Positions 52,970 to 61,619 of a stretch of DNA of 64,000 nucleotides are shown here, one piece after another. The stretch comes from Intrasporangiaceae bacterium URHB0013. Lineage in GTDB: Bacteria; Actinomycetota; Actinomycetes; Actinomycetales; Dermatophilaceae. Under the pieces are notes generated by a model, which saw only the letters and a list, made by a program, of their open reading frames with translations, was not told where the DNA came from and ran no database searches. Location: positions 620,427 through 684,426 of the forward strand of contig KK211150.1 of the NCBI GenBank assembly GCA_000620545.1, read 5' to 3'. Every line of letters starts with the position of its first letter. Positions within the stretch are counted from its first letter, which is position 1. A program made the position numbers and the translations under genes.

Positions 52970-55900
52970 TCAGTGCCGGAGCACCACTCCGTCGACGTAG
53001 ACGCGCTTGACGCCCACGGTCGTCAGGGTCAGCGTCCCGGTTCGGGTGGAGCCGAGGGGAAGCCACAGGAGCTGCTTGACCCGGGTCGTCGAGGTCGCGA
53101 GGGACTTGCGCCCGAGGTAAACGCCGCCGAGTCGCACGTCGAGCGTCCCGCAGGTGGAGCAGGTCGTCACGACCAGCCCGACCTGGCGCGCGCTGGCCTT
53201 GACGGACATCACCCGGCCGGTCGATGAGGTGGTCGTGTACGTCCCGAGGTAGTACGACGCGCTGGCGCCGCGGGTCCACGCGGTGGCGGTCAGCGACCGG
53301 TCGTCGAGTGCGACGTGGGTGCACGTCTCGGCGGTCCAGGCGCCCAGGTTGCCGACGGCGTCCTTGGCGCGCACGGCGAAGCAGTACGAGTAGCCCTTCG
53401 CCAGGGTGAGCGCGAGGGAGCTCCCCACGCCCTGCCACGCGGCCGGCTGGCTCAGGGCCGTGAACGAGCCGCCGGTCGCGGCGTACCGATACCGGACGTC
53501 GTAGGAGGCGACCGTGCCGCCGCCGGTGTCGGCTGCGGAGAAGCGGAGCGAAGTCGCCGTGGCGAGCAGCGCCAGGGGCATGGCCGTCGTCGTCGTGACC
53601 GGGGCGGCGGCGTCGACGGTGATGCTCCGCGCGGCCACCGTGATGCGGCCGCCGGGCTCGACGGTGCGAACCCGCACCATGTGGCTGCCGCCGGACAGGG
53701 CCGGGGTTTTCCACGTGGTGGTGCAGGGCGTGAACGCGCCCGAGTCCACAGCGCAGGACAGGCTGGTTCCCGCGGGGAAGGTGCTGAAGTCGATCGGTAC
53801 TGTCGCGACCGGACCGTTGAGGGCGGGCATCGGGTTGATGGCCACACGACGGCCGACCCAGGCGATCGGCACCGGGTTCGATCCCAGGAGGAGCTCCTGG
53901 AGTGCTGGCGCCGGGAGGACCCCAGCGTCGTTCACCGGCACACGGTAGATCGAGCCGTGCAGGCTTGAGGGTGCGCTGGTGAGGATGAACGATTTGGAGT
54001 CTGGAGCCCACTGGGGCACCTCGGCGTACGCCAGTTCCGGGACCTCGCGCGCCGTTCCCCCACCCAGTGGCGAGATCGTGATGTGCCGGTAGGGGCCGGT
54101 GTTGTAGGTCAGCCACCGGCCGTCCGGTGAGACGGTCGGCCAGATGCCGTGAGGCGATCCGGCGACCGGGCCCAGGCGCTTACCCGTTGTCGCGTCGAGC
54201 TTGACGAGCACCTGGTTGGCGTTGTCGTCAGTGCCGACCAGCGTTCTGGAGTCGGGCAGCCAGGCTGTTCCGCTGACTCCTGGCGTAGACGTGACGGCCT
54301 TTCCGGTGGCAGCGTCGATGACGTACGTGGTGGGGGCGCAGCAGTCCGTGGTCCCGTTGGTCCACACGGCGATCCGGGATGCGTCCGGGGACCACGCGAG
54401 GTCGACGACCCGTGCTGGCGTGGACCACACCTTGACGGGTGCGGTGCTGTTGTCGATCGGATGGCGCCAGATCTCGTAGCCGCCGGTCGCGCCGAACCGG
54501 ACCGTCGCGATGGAGCGTCCGTTGGGGGAGGCTTCAGCGGTCACGATCTGGTCGGGTACGCCGGGGACGGTCCACGGCACGGCCTGCAGGCCGCCGGTGA
54601 CCGCCAAGCCGGCCAGTTTCGGCGTGGGGCCGTTGTAGGTGAGCTGGTCCTTGACGGCGAGCACGTCGACGGCGCTCGACGGCGCGACCGGCGCGGACTG
54701 TGGGCCCTCGCCCAGGGAGTTCTCCATCGACACCGTGTAGGTCGCGCCGGTTGGTGCACTCGGGTCGGTGAAGAAGGTGCTCGGGTCGACCGTAAACGAG
54801 GTCTCGGTCCCGTTGGCCTGTCGACGCACGAACCAGTGCGTGGCGCCCAGGCCACCCGGGTCGCTGGGCGCGCTCCAGGTCAGGTCCACGCCGCCGAAGG
54901 GCAGGCGCACGGCCTTGACCACGGTCGGCTCGGATGGCAGCCCGATGGCGTGCAGCTGCAGGTGGGCGCTGTGGGTACCGCGCAGCGTCGAGTCGGTGAA
55001 GGACAGCTGGACGTCGCGGTCGCCGCCGTGCGTCGGCACGGCGTGGACTTCGACGCTGCAGGTGCCGCCGACCGGCAGCTCGTCGCCACAGGAGTCGGAC
55101 TTGATGGTCCAGTCGGAAGCGGCCGGGCCGGTGAGGGTCCGTTGGCCGAGCGACACAGGCAGCCCTGCAAGGTTGGTGACGTCGACCTGGGCCGTCGCGG
55201 AGCTGTCCCCGACGTGGACCTCGGGCAGGTACGTGCGGTTCGGCGTGACGGTGAGGGCGGCCACCTCCGACGGGGAGTGGTAGTTGATGTGCCCGACAGC
55301 GGTGGAGGTGCCGCAGTCGATGCGGTAGTGGGCGGTAAGGGTCTCGAGGGTCCCGGTGGGCGTGTAGCTCACCGCGTCGACGTCGAGCACCGACGGTGCG
55401 CCGGCACAGATGTTTACGTCCGAGACGCGCAGCTCGTCGAGCCTGCCGCTTACCTGGGTCACGTCGTAGTGTCCCGGGCCGGGCAGCAACGCCGGGAAGC
55501 TCGCCTGCACCTCTGGGGAGCTGAGGGTCTGGTAGTCGTTGCTGGTTGGGTCGAAGCCCATCGTGATGACGACGTCGCGGCCGACCTTGCGCACCGGGTC
55601 GGCCCAGGACGTCGGGTCCTTCTGCTGCAGATCGAGCGTCAGGGTGCTGAGGGGCCCGATCGTCGCGTCGACGGGCGGCCGGGTGCCCGTCACCGCGGCT
55701 GACGCGGGACCGTCACCTGCCAGGTTCGTGGCGATCACCTCGTAGGTCGCCGACTGCCCCGGCGCCAGCGACGTGTCGACCCAGGTGCGGGCCGTGGAAG
55801 GCAGCGGACCTGACGCCTCGACCCAGCCGGCCCCGGCGGCCTTGAGCACCCGGTAGCTGTCGACCTCGGTGTAGGCCGACGGCCAGGCCACTCCCTGACC

Positions 55901-56743
55901 GCCGCGGACAGCGAAGGTCCGCGGGTGGTACGGCGCGCTCGGAGGGACCACAGCGGTTCCGGTGATCCCCGTGACGAGCTGGCGACCGGGGAAGGTGGCA
56001 TCCCGCAGCTTGACCAACGAGATCGAGGTGCCGCTCGTGGCGCGGGTGAACCCCACCTCGACCGTGCAGGCCTCGCCCGGCGCGAGCGTGACGCCGCCGC
56101 AGCCGTCGCTGACGACCCTGAAGTCGGTGACTCCGACGACGTTGGTGCCCACGGTCGCCGGCTCCAGGGTTCCGGTCGACGCGGTCCCGGTGTTGGCGAA
56201 GGGGACCGCGGTCACCGACTCGCGCCCGGCGGGGACGCGCCCCACGGATGCTGGCTGCGGCCGCACCACGGCATACGGCCTGCTCAGCCCGACCCGGATG
56301 GCGCCGGAGGCCCAGCCGCTCTTGGTGCAGGAGAAGCCATAGGTCGCGGACAGCTCCGTCACCGCGTCGCCGGAGTAGGTCACTCGGTCGACCATGACGT
56401 GGCCGCTGCCCGAGGCCGGGCACACCCCGGCCAGCTGGTTCTTCGTGGTGCTGTTGAGCACGTAAAACGTCCCGGGCTGGGGTCGGGTGCCATCCCCGAT
56501 GGTCAGGGTCACCGTCGGCGCCGCGGAGTCGGAAGTGGTGAGCACCAGCTGGTTCGTGGCCGACACGGTGGCCGACACCACCTCGCTCGACCTGGATGTC
56601 CTCGAGTAGGACACCCCAGACCCGTCGAGGCCGACCAGGTCGCGGTCCAAAAGGCCCAGGCCCTCAGCGCGGGCACTGATGGGGGTGACTAACGCCGAAG
56701 CCATCACGACGAGCACCACCACCGCGGCACGGAAACGGGACAT
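52970..56743 (-). CDS. Large secreted beta-rich protein with FN3, HYDIN-like and TolB-propeller domains
   Basis: The 1257-residue product has a signal peptide (MSRFRAAVVVLVVMASALVT, then ISARA). Two ASH/HYDIN-like modules follow, each with a G-x-x-x-S-x-T-A-x-V-x-x-x-N pattern and a conserved C-G-x-x-L. They are interleaved with fibronectin type III-like domains, then a WD40/TolB-type propeller at about 740-960 (D-L-A-W-S-P-D-A-S-R-I-A, V-S-P-D-G-R-W-L-T-Y). Ig-like/carbohydrate-binding-like modules form the C-terminus. GGGGAGG lies 9 nt before ATG 56743. No catalytic site or cell-wall anchor is seen; adhesion or polymer binding is the best guess. Confidence 0.82.
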   Translation of the reverse strand: MSRFRAAVVVLVVMASALVTPISARAEGLGLLDRDLVGLDGSGVSYSRTSRSSEVVSATVSATNQLVLTTSDSAAPTVTLTIGDGTRPQPGTFYVLNSTTKNQLAGVCPASGSGHVMVDRVTYSGDAVTELSATYGFSCTKSGWASGAIRVGLSRPYAVVRPQPASVGRVPAGRESVTAVPFANTGTASTGTLEPATVGTNVVGVTDFRVVSDGCGGVTLAPGEACTVEVGFTRATSGTSISLVKLRDATFPGRQLVTGITGTAVVPPSAPYHPRTFAVRGGQGVAWPSAYTEVDSYRVLKAAGAGWVEASGPLPSTARTWVDTSLAPGQSATYEVIATNLAGDGPASAAVTGTRPPVDATIGPLSTLTLDLQQKDPTSWADPVRKVGRDVVITMGFDPTSNDYQTLSSPEVQASFPALLPGPGHYDVTQVSGRLDELRVSDVNICAGAPSVLDVDAVSYTPTGTLETLTAHYRIDCGTSTAVGHINYHSPSEVAALTVTPNRTYLPEVHVGDSSATAQVDVTNLAGLPVSLGQRTLTGPAASDWTIKSDSCGDELPVGGTCSVEVHAVPTHGGDRDVQLSFTDSTLRGTHSAHLQLHAIGLPSEPTVVKAVRLPFGGVDLTWSAPSDPGGLGATHWFVRRQANGTETSFTVDPSTFFTDPSAPTGATYTVSMENSLGEGPQSAPVAPSSAVDVLAVKDQLTYNGPTPKLAGLAVTGGLQAVPWTVPGVPDQIVTAEASPNGRSIATVRFGATGGYEIWRHPIDNSTAPVKVWSTPARVVDLAWSPDASRIAVWTNGTTDCCAPTTYVIDAATGKAVTSTPGVSGTAWLPDSRTLVGTDDNANQVLVKLDATTGKRLGPVAGSPHGIWPTVSPDGRWLTYNTGPYRHITISPLGGGTAREVPELAYAEVPQWAPDSKSFILTSAPSSLHGSIYRVPVNDAGVLPAPALQELLLGSNPVPIAWVGRRVAINPMPALNGPVATVPIDFSTFPAGTSLSCAVDSGAFTPCTTTWKTPALSGGSHMVRVRTVEPGGRITVAARSITVDAAAPVTTTTAMPLALLATATSLRFSAADTGGGTVASYDVRYRYAATGGSFTALSQPAAWQGVGSSLALTLAKGYSYCFAVRAKDAVGNLGAWTAETCTHVALDDRSLTATAWTRGASASYYLGTYTTTSSTGRVMSVKASARQVGLVVTTCSTCGTLDVRLGGVYLGRKSLATSTTRVKQLLWLPLGSTRTGTLTLTTVGVKRVYVDGVVLRH

Positions 56744-56761
56744 GCGGCAGGACCTCCCCAT

Positions 56762-57125
56762 CCCCCCCGGGATGGTGAGGGCGGCTCACTCTAACCGCGG
56801 GCAGCGAGCGACCGGGCGCAAACCGGCCAAACCAGATCCGTCCACGCCATACCGGACGCGACTACCTCACCGCCGCACCGGAACGAGGCGGTCACCCGAT
56901 GCTGGGATTACCCCGCCCGGACTGCGACTGCAGGCCCGGCCGGGGCCCACCCGCTCCCGTGTCTGAAGCGCTATCCCAGGAGCGGGAGCGGGTCCGAGTT
57001 CGTTTGGTCACCGCCCGCGACCGTCCGGCACCCGCCCAGGGCTGCCACCGCGCCAGGACGCACGATCTGCGGCATGAGGGGAAGACAAGCCGCCGGGTCC
57101 GTGCTGCTGTGAGAGAGTCTGCGGC
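56762..57125. other. Gene-free stretch between the secreted protein gene and a small gene
   Basis: About 360 nt with no supportable gene. It must hold the promoter of the large secreted-protein gene. A near-copy of the 19-mer TCTGCGGCATGAGGGGAAG at 57067 reappears at 60306; nothing else stands out. Confidence 0.4.
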
Positions 57126-57512
57126 ATGTCGTGGCGACCCCCATTCCAGAACGAGGCCCATGGCCGAGACCCTCGACTAGATCCGTATCGGGAGCGTGCC
57201 GCGATCCTGACGAGTGGCGGTGACCCCAAAGCAAGCCTCTTCATCCGCATTGAGACGTACTGGACGCACATCGGTGGGCACCTTTGGTGGCGACAATGGT
57301 CCGAGCCGTATGAGGTAGCCCACGGCTACATGATCTTCGCCGACGACAGTTTCGATGACTGGGTCGTCCGAAGGGAGGACTTGCAAGAGGAACTCGCCGA
57401 CTGGGCCCGGAACAAGCTGTCCTACCTCGGTGAGGTTCTCGACGTCGAGTGGCTCGATGACACGGCATCTCGTCAGGTGCGCGACGATGTACATGGCCTC
57501 GACGCCCCATAA
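57126..57512 (+). CDS. Hypothetical protein
   Basis: The 128-residue product is Trp-rich (R-I-E-T-Y-W-T-H-I-G-G-H-L-W-W-R-Q-W) and acidic at the C-terminus (E-V-L-D-V-E-W-L-D-D). No domain is recognised and there is no signal peptide or membrane helix. AGAGAGT seven bases before ATG 57126 would fit a leaderless start. Base use is less biased than in the left part of the window. Confidence 0.55.
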   Translation: MSWRPPFQNEAHGRDPRLDPYRERAAILTSGGDPKASLFIRIETYWTHIGGHLWWRQWSEPYEVAHGYMIFADDSFDDWVVRREDLQEELADWARNKLSYLGEVLDVEWLDDTASRQVRDDVHGLDAP

Positions 57513-57556
57513 GCAGACGGTTCGCCCGCACGTTCATCTGACCGATCGCCCCGAAC

Positions 57557-57575
57557 GCGGCAAATCCGGTAAACG
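57557..57575 (+). repeat. 19-bp direct repeat, left copy
   Basis: GCGGCAAATCCGGTAAACG is found here and identically at 58632-58650. The two copies bracket a single hydrolase gene. Confidence 0.8.
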
Positions 57576-57680
57576 CTTCACGTTGCCGTGCAGACGTTCA
57601 CCTCCTGTGCTGCCGTCGCCGGCAGGTGCAGACGTCCGCAAGATCTGGGCGGGTGGGGGCTAGGCGTACTGACCGGACAG

Positions 57681-58520
57681 CTAGGCCAGGAACGCCCGCA
57701 ACGCCGCCAGAACGTCGTCGCGGCGGTCGATGAACAGGTAGTGGCTGGCCTGGAGCTCGATGACGTGAGCATCTGCGGTCTCGGCTGCGAAGCGGTCACG
57801 ACAGGCGGCCCGCCACGTCGCCTCGGGCGCCTCCCGCTCGTCCCCGCGGGAGTAGATGGCCAGGGCCGGTGCGCTGATGTCGGAGTAGGGGTGCCGGAAG
57901 GCCTTCAGGGCCTGGACAAACGGCGCACAGGCCGCGGCGGAGCACTTGTCGACCACCGAGCCGTCCGGCTGGGTGTCCACGGAGGTGCGCATCACCGCGT
58001 CGAGGGCAGGTCCCCGGATGTCCTCGGGCAGCAGGGAATGGACGAAGTCGACGTAGTCGCCGAAGGTAGGGAACCGGTCCGGGCTCGCGGCTTCTTCCGC
58101 CCACTCGGGTGTGGGGTTGTCGGCCCAGTCGTAGGCCCCGTCCAGGTAGACGACTTTGGCAACGCGTCCGGGATGGCGAGCGGTGAGGGCTGAGGCTTCA
58201 CCGCCTCCCATCGAGTGCCCCACGACGTGCGCCCGGTCGATGCCCAAGGAGTCGAGGAGGCGTCGCGCGTCCTCGGCGGCGTCGGCGAGCCCGTGACCGC
58301 TCTGGACCTGGTCGGTCAGGCCGTGCCCGCGCCGGGTCAGGGCGATCACGCGGAACCGGTCGCTCAAGTGCGGCGAGAGCTCTGCGAAGATGTGGGCGGT
58401 GCAGCCCAGTCCGGCCAGCAGGAGCAGGGGATCACCGTTGCCGCCCCAGTCCAGGTAATGGAAGCGGACGCCGTCAAGGATGACGAACTGGTCGGAAGGT
58501 ATGTCGATGGGGCCCGGCAC
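57681..58520 (-). CDS. Alpha/beta hydrolase
   Basis: The 279-residue protein has the oxyanion strand L-L-L-L-A-G-L-G-C-T-A-H, the nucleophile elbow G-H-S-M-G-G-G, a later Asp in Y-S-R-G-D-E, and a catalytic His in A-S-H-Y-L-F-I-D, in order for this fold. The substrate is unknown. GTG 58520 is set by TACGGT plus six bases upstream; the open frame to 58619 adds residues without homology. The gene sits between two identical 19-bp direct repeats, as if carried as a cassette. Confidence 0.88.
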   Translation of the reverse strand: MPGPIDIPSDQFVILDGVRFHYLDWGGNGDPLLLLAGLGCTAHIFAELSPHLSDRFRVIALTRRGHGLTDQVQSGHGLADAAEDARRLLDSLGIDRAHVVGHSMGGGEASALTARHPGRVAKVVYLDGAYDWADNPTPEWAEEAASPDRFPTFGDYVDFVHSLLPEDIRGPALDAVMRTSVDTQPDGSVVDKCSAAACAPFVQALKAFRHPYSDISAPALAIYSRGDEREAPEATWRAACRDRFAAETADAHVIELQASHYLFIDRRDDVLAALRAFLA

Positions 58521-58526
58521 GGGGTG

Positions 58527-58532
58527 ACCGTA
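58527..58532 (-). promoter_or_regulatory. Candidate -10 (TACGGT) for the hydrolase gene, leaderless GTG
   Basis: TACGGT plus six bases precedes GTG 58520. The same hexamer and spacing serve the SDR gene at 17704. Confidence 0.5.
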
Positions 58533-58631
58533 CCGCGAGGAGCCCGGCGAAGACCTGCTCCGGAACCCCTTCAGCCCGCCTGATATCGCACCCTCCAACC
58601 ATCGCCCGCGCATCCTCACATCGGCCGCCCG

Positions 58632-58650
58632 GCGGCAAATCCGGTAAACG
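58632..58650 (+). repeat. 19-bp direct repeat, right copy
   Basis: Identical to 57557-57575, same orientation, 1075 bp apart. Similarity continues for a few bases (TCACG) beyond the repeat. Confidence 0.8.
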
Positions 58651-58671
58651 TCTCACGCTGATGGTCGGATA

Positions 58672-59196
58672 TCAGCGACGCCCGCCCACCTCGTCGTGCC
58701 AGTAGGCGGCGTCTTGACTACCAACTCGAAGGACCGCATCTGGCTCGATCGCGGCCGGCCAGAACTCGAGCAGATAGGTGTCAACGACGCCCTCTTCGAA
58801 CTCTCCGTCACGGCCCGCGTCCCGGCCACGGGCGCTCACGCGCAGGCGGTACCGTCCAGCGGGAATGGGCAAGGGCTCCCAGTTCTCGCCGGCCCACGAG
58901 GCCCACCGAGGGTGGGACCTCTCCGGAACCACTACAGACACCTCCACGATGTCCTCCCAGATTTCAGAGGCAGAACCGGCAGCGTGCTCAAGGAGCTCGA
59001 TGCGCACCCTCGATCCCCCGGAACGCCGAGCGAGGTTGAGGTAGACGCCGTTGGAGTCGGCCGCGCCAACCAGGCCGTTGAGCTGGCCCGCGAAGAACCG
59101 GTCGAAGTTGCCGTCGAAGCCGAACGGCACATCCCAGCCGAGGTCGAACTGGCCGTAGTCCGTCTCGATCACTTGGTCTAGCAGGACCGTTCCCAT
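58672..59196 (-). CDS. Hypothetical protein, all-beta
   Basis: The 174-residue product has alternating strands (F-D-L-G-W-D-V-P-F-G-F-D-G-N-F-D-R-F-F, V-R-I-E-L-L, R-Y-R-L-R-V-S-A-R-G-R-D). They suggest a small beta-sandwich, with no catalytic motif I can name. ATG 59196 is chosen because GACAAT plus six bases precedes it; the longer frame looks non-coding. No operon partner. Confidence 0.6.
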   Translation of the reverse strand: MGTVLLDQVIETDYGQFDLGWDVPFGFDGNFDRFFAGQLNGLVGAADSNGVYLNLARRSGGSRVRIELLEHAAGSASEIWEDIVEVSVVVPERSHPRWASWAGENWEPLPIPAGRYRLRVSARGRDAGRDGEFEEGVVDTYLLEFWPAAIEPDAVLRVGSQDAAYWHDEVGGRR

Positions 59197-59287
59197 GGGT
59201 GCATTGTCACGGATCGGATCGCCACAGGCGGTCTCACGGGCAGCGGCATGACAGGACGTCCACTCAGGCGCGGGCAGTGCCGCCGTG

Positions 59288-59683
59288 TCACGAGAAGTCG
59301 TCGACCAAGGACCCAACGTCGGCGATCTCCCAGGCTTCAAGAATCTTGCCGCCATCCAGATGGCAGATCACTGCCTGATCCATCCGGAAGAATCGGCCAC
59401 TCCCGGAGACGCCGGCGAACTCACGAAGGAGCGTGCCGGTGACGACGACGCGTGCCATTTCGACGTCCCCCTCCGCCACGACTTCCTGAACCTCGTGGCG
59501 AAGATCCGCTATCGCTGCCACGGCGTCCCGCCACACCTGCTTTTCTGCTTCGAGATTCTTGGTCGATAGGCCTCGTGGTGCATGGACCACGACATCGCCG
59601 TGCAAGAGCTCATCAAACGCCTCGACATCACCTGAGTCACCAGCGGCCAACCAGCGTGTCACGACGGGCGACGAGGGCTCCAT
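59288..59683 (-). CDS. SnoaL/NTF2-like protein
   Basis: The 131-residue protein shows the cone-shaped alpha+beta NTF2 fold pattern: V-T-R-W-L-A-A-G-D-S-G-D-V-E-A-F-D-E-L-L-H-G-D-V-V-V-H-A-P at the start, and F-F-R-M-D-Q-A-V-I-C-H-L-D-G-G-K-I at the end. Members include polyketide cyclases, isomerases and many of unknown role. It stands alone, so no substrate is suggested. Confidence 0.8.
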   Translation of the reverse strand: MEPSSPVVTRWLAAGDSGDVEAFDELLHGDVVVHAPRGLSTKNLEAEKQVWRDAVAAIADLRHEVQEVVAEGDVEMARVVVTGTLLREFAGVSGSGRFFRMDQAVICHLDGGKILEAWEIADVGSLVDDFS

Positions 59684-59898
59684 GTCTGATGGTCTCGCAG
59701 AGCGTTAGCAGCTGGCCAGAGCCCGCCCACTGACACCCCCGCTAATAGTCACGTCCTCGGGACCGGGCATCGTCGAAAGTCCGGCGCGCGGCAGAAGCGT
59801 GTGCGTGACCGACACCAGTTGACCGGCTCGGCGACGAGGAACGTCCCTAGTCGCGTTGGCCAATACGCCGAACGCCGCCACGGCGACGTCCCGGCAGA

Positions 59899-59910
59899 TT
59901 ACCGTGGTAA
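59899..59910. promoter_or_regulatory. Palindromic site upstream of the ABM-like gene
   Basis: TTACC-GT-GGTAA is a perfect 12-bp palindrome 43 nt before ATG 59954 and is a candidate operator for that gene. Confidence 0.4.
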
Positions 59911-59953
59911 ATCCCCAGTGACGGGGCGCGGCACTCGGCATGGAAGGCACACG

Positions 59954-60262
59954 ATGGCTGACAGTTGGACCTTCAGTGAGTGGTCAATCGGGGACGCCGA
60001 ACCGACTGCCTTCGTCGAGGCGTTCCGCAGGTTTGGCGAGGCGGCCACCGAGCTCGGGGGTGCCCGCGAGGGAATGGTCCTGCAAGACGCGCAGGACCCG
60101 ACGCACTTCGTCATCATCCGTCGGTGGGACAGTGCCGAAGCCGTGGATCGTTGGGCTCTGGCGCAGGCCGAGCACACGGATGAGCTGAGGCGCCTTGTGC
60201 CAGAAGGAGGCCGCGCGGCCGTCATGATCAAGGTCGCCAAGCTTGGTGCCTCCGGGGCCTAA
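59954..60262 (+). CDS. Antibiotic-biosynthesis-monooxygenase-like (dimeric alpha/beta barrel) protein
   Basis: The 102-residue product has the ABM ferredoxin-like pattern: strand W-T-F-S-E-W-S-I, helix F-V-E-A-F-R-R-F-G, strand G-M-V-L-Q-D, strand F-V-I-I-R-R-W-D-S and a helix E-A-V-D-R-W-A. Such proteins are heme-degrading or quinol oxygenases or have no known role. ATG 59954 has GGAAGG upstream. A 12-bp palindrome lies in its promoter region. Confidence 0.75.
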   Translation: MADSWTFSEWSIGDAEPTAFVEAFRRFGEAATELGGAREGMVLQDAQDPTHFVIIRRWDSAEAVDRWALAQAEHTDELRRLVPEGGRAAVMIKVAKLGASGA

Positions 60263-60530
60263 AGCTCGTAAACGCGCGGGTCGCCACCCAAAGAACACAG
60301 CGCAGTCTGCGGCATGAGAGGAAGTTCTCGTGACCGGAGTTGTGATGTGGGCTTCTGGGCGGCTTAGGAATAATTTCGCGGGCCTTGGTGCGGATGACGT
60401 TGGGTCGGATACAGCCGGGCAAGGCCAGTCTGTGGCGAGCGGACCGCCGTGTCGGTGTTTGATCGGCTTTAGTGCCCTCGCGGCCGAGGCAGGAACCCGG
60501 AACTGGTTCCGCGCATTTTCTGTCTCGCCA

Positions 60531-60770
60531 TTACTCCAGGTGGTGGTAGGCGACGGGATGGTCGTGGCCCCGTTCAACGAAAGCGTCGTTGAGGCATTGA
60601 GCTATGACCTTGTGTTCCTCGCCATCCGGGCAGCTGACCGCGTAGACGTGGTCCGTGAGTCGGCGGAGGTCGCGGGAGCCACCAAGGGCGAGGCAGCGGA
60701 TCCACAGTTCGGTGTCGGTCAGGCCGAGTTGGCGTTGACCATCGGCCAGCGTGATCTTCGCTTCGGTCAT
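60531..60770 (-). CDS. Small hypothetical protein coupled to the ANTAR regulator
   Basis: The 79-residue product starts at ATG 60770, which shares a base with the stop of the ANTAR gene (TGATG), so it is translated with it. It is soluble, with I-T-L-A-D-G-Q-R-Q-L-G-L-T-D-T-E-L-W at the start and two Cys (30 and 47) and a His-rich end (H-D-H-P-V-A-Y-H-H). Tight coupling suggests a partner or modulator of the ANTAR protein (inference). Confidence 0.65.
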   Translation of the reverse strand: MTEAKITLADGQRQLGLTDTELWIRCLALGGSRDLRRLTDHVYAVSCPDGEEHKVIAQCLNDAFVERGHDHPVAYHHLE

Positions 60771-61453
60771 CAGTCGATGACCAAGGCACCGGTGTCGCTG
60801 AGTTCGGCGGCTAGGTCTCTGAGTTTCCGGTTGGAGTTTTGAGAGGCCGTGACGAGCAGGTCGAACGCTTCGCTCGGGGTGACCTTGTACCGCTCCATGA
60901 GAATGCCCTTCGCTTGGCCGATGACGTCGCGGGATTCCAGACCGGCGAGCAGATCCGCGCTAGTGGTGGCGGCGGCGATCGCGACGGCGGAGTGGGCCGC
61001 GAGCAGGGCGCCGGCGTGGACTGAGTCCGCAGCGAACGCGTGAGGTTGACGGGCGTACACGTTGAGCGCGCCTATGCTCACGCGGTCGGTGTAGAGGCGG
61101 AAGGACAGCATCGACCGGATTCCGTGGCTGATGGCGCCGGGACTGAACACCGGCCACCGAGCCTCGGTGGTGAGGTCGTCGACGATCACGACGGGTTCGT
61201 GATCGGCGGCCGCGCTCAAACAAGGACCTTCGCCGGTGCTGTATTGGAGGTCGTCGATGACGAGGACCAGCTGGTCCGTGGCCGCCGGAGTCGACGCCCC
61301 GTGACGGCTGAGCGCGGTCATGCCGGCGTGCTCAGCGCCCTCGATCTGCGTCTTGGATGCCTCCAGGACGCGAGACAGGACCCCCGTCAGGTCGGCTTCG
61401 GCCGCCAGGCTTCTCGCCAGCGCCGCCAGCCCATCTGCGTCTAGTTTCGCCAC
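60770..61453 (-). CDS. GAF-ANTAR regulator (island copy)
   Basis: The 227-residue protein has the same domain pair as the product at 34604: GAF with T-G-E-G-P-C-L-S-A-A, then ANTAR with I-G-Q-A-K-G-I-L-M-E-R-Y-K-V-T-P-S-E-A-F-D-L-L. The A-K-G-I-L-M core is the usual RNA-binding helix. It is probably an antiterminator; its targets need not be local. A 79-residue gene follows in coupled translation. Confidence 0.9.
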   Translation of the reverse strand: MAKLDADGLAALARSLAAEADLTGVLSRVLEASKTQIEGAEHAGMTALSRHGASTPAATDQLVLVIDDLQYSTGEGPCLSAAADHEPVVIVDDLTTEARWPVFSPGAISHGIRSMLSFRLYTDRVSIGALNVYARQPHAFAADSVHAGALLAAHSAVAIAAATTSADLLAGLESRDVIGQAKGILMERYKVTPSEAFDLLVTASQNSNRKLRDLAAELSDTGALVID

Positions 61454-61619
61454 GAAATGACCGCACTCTCCGGCAGCCGCCGATCTCGGCCTTGTCGTTC
61501 GAGGCCTTGTAGTTGGTTCGGGGCAACTCCGGCGATGCCCTTGACCACAGTGCCCGCAGCTGGGTGGCGGCGGCTAGCCGGTCAAACGACGGCTTTGACC
61601 AAAAAGCGACGAGGCCGGG

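Noticed and set aside
57067..60324. TCTGCGGCATGAG near-repeat at 57067 and 60306 as a mobile-element end
   Set aside because: Only 19 bases with a mismatch, no flanking duplication or transposase. Too weak to claim.
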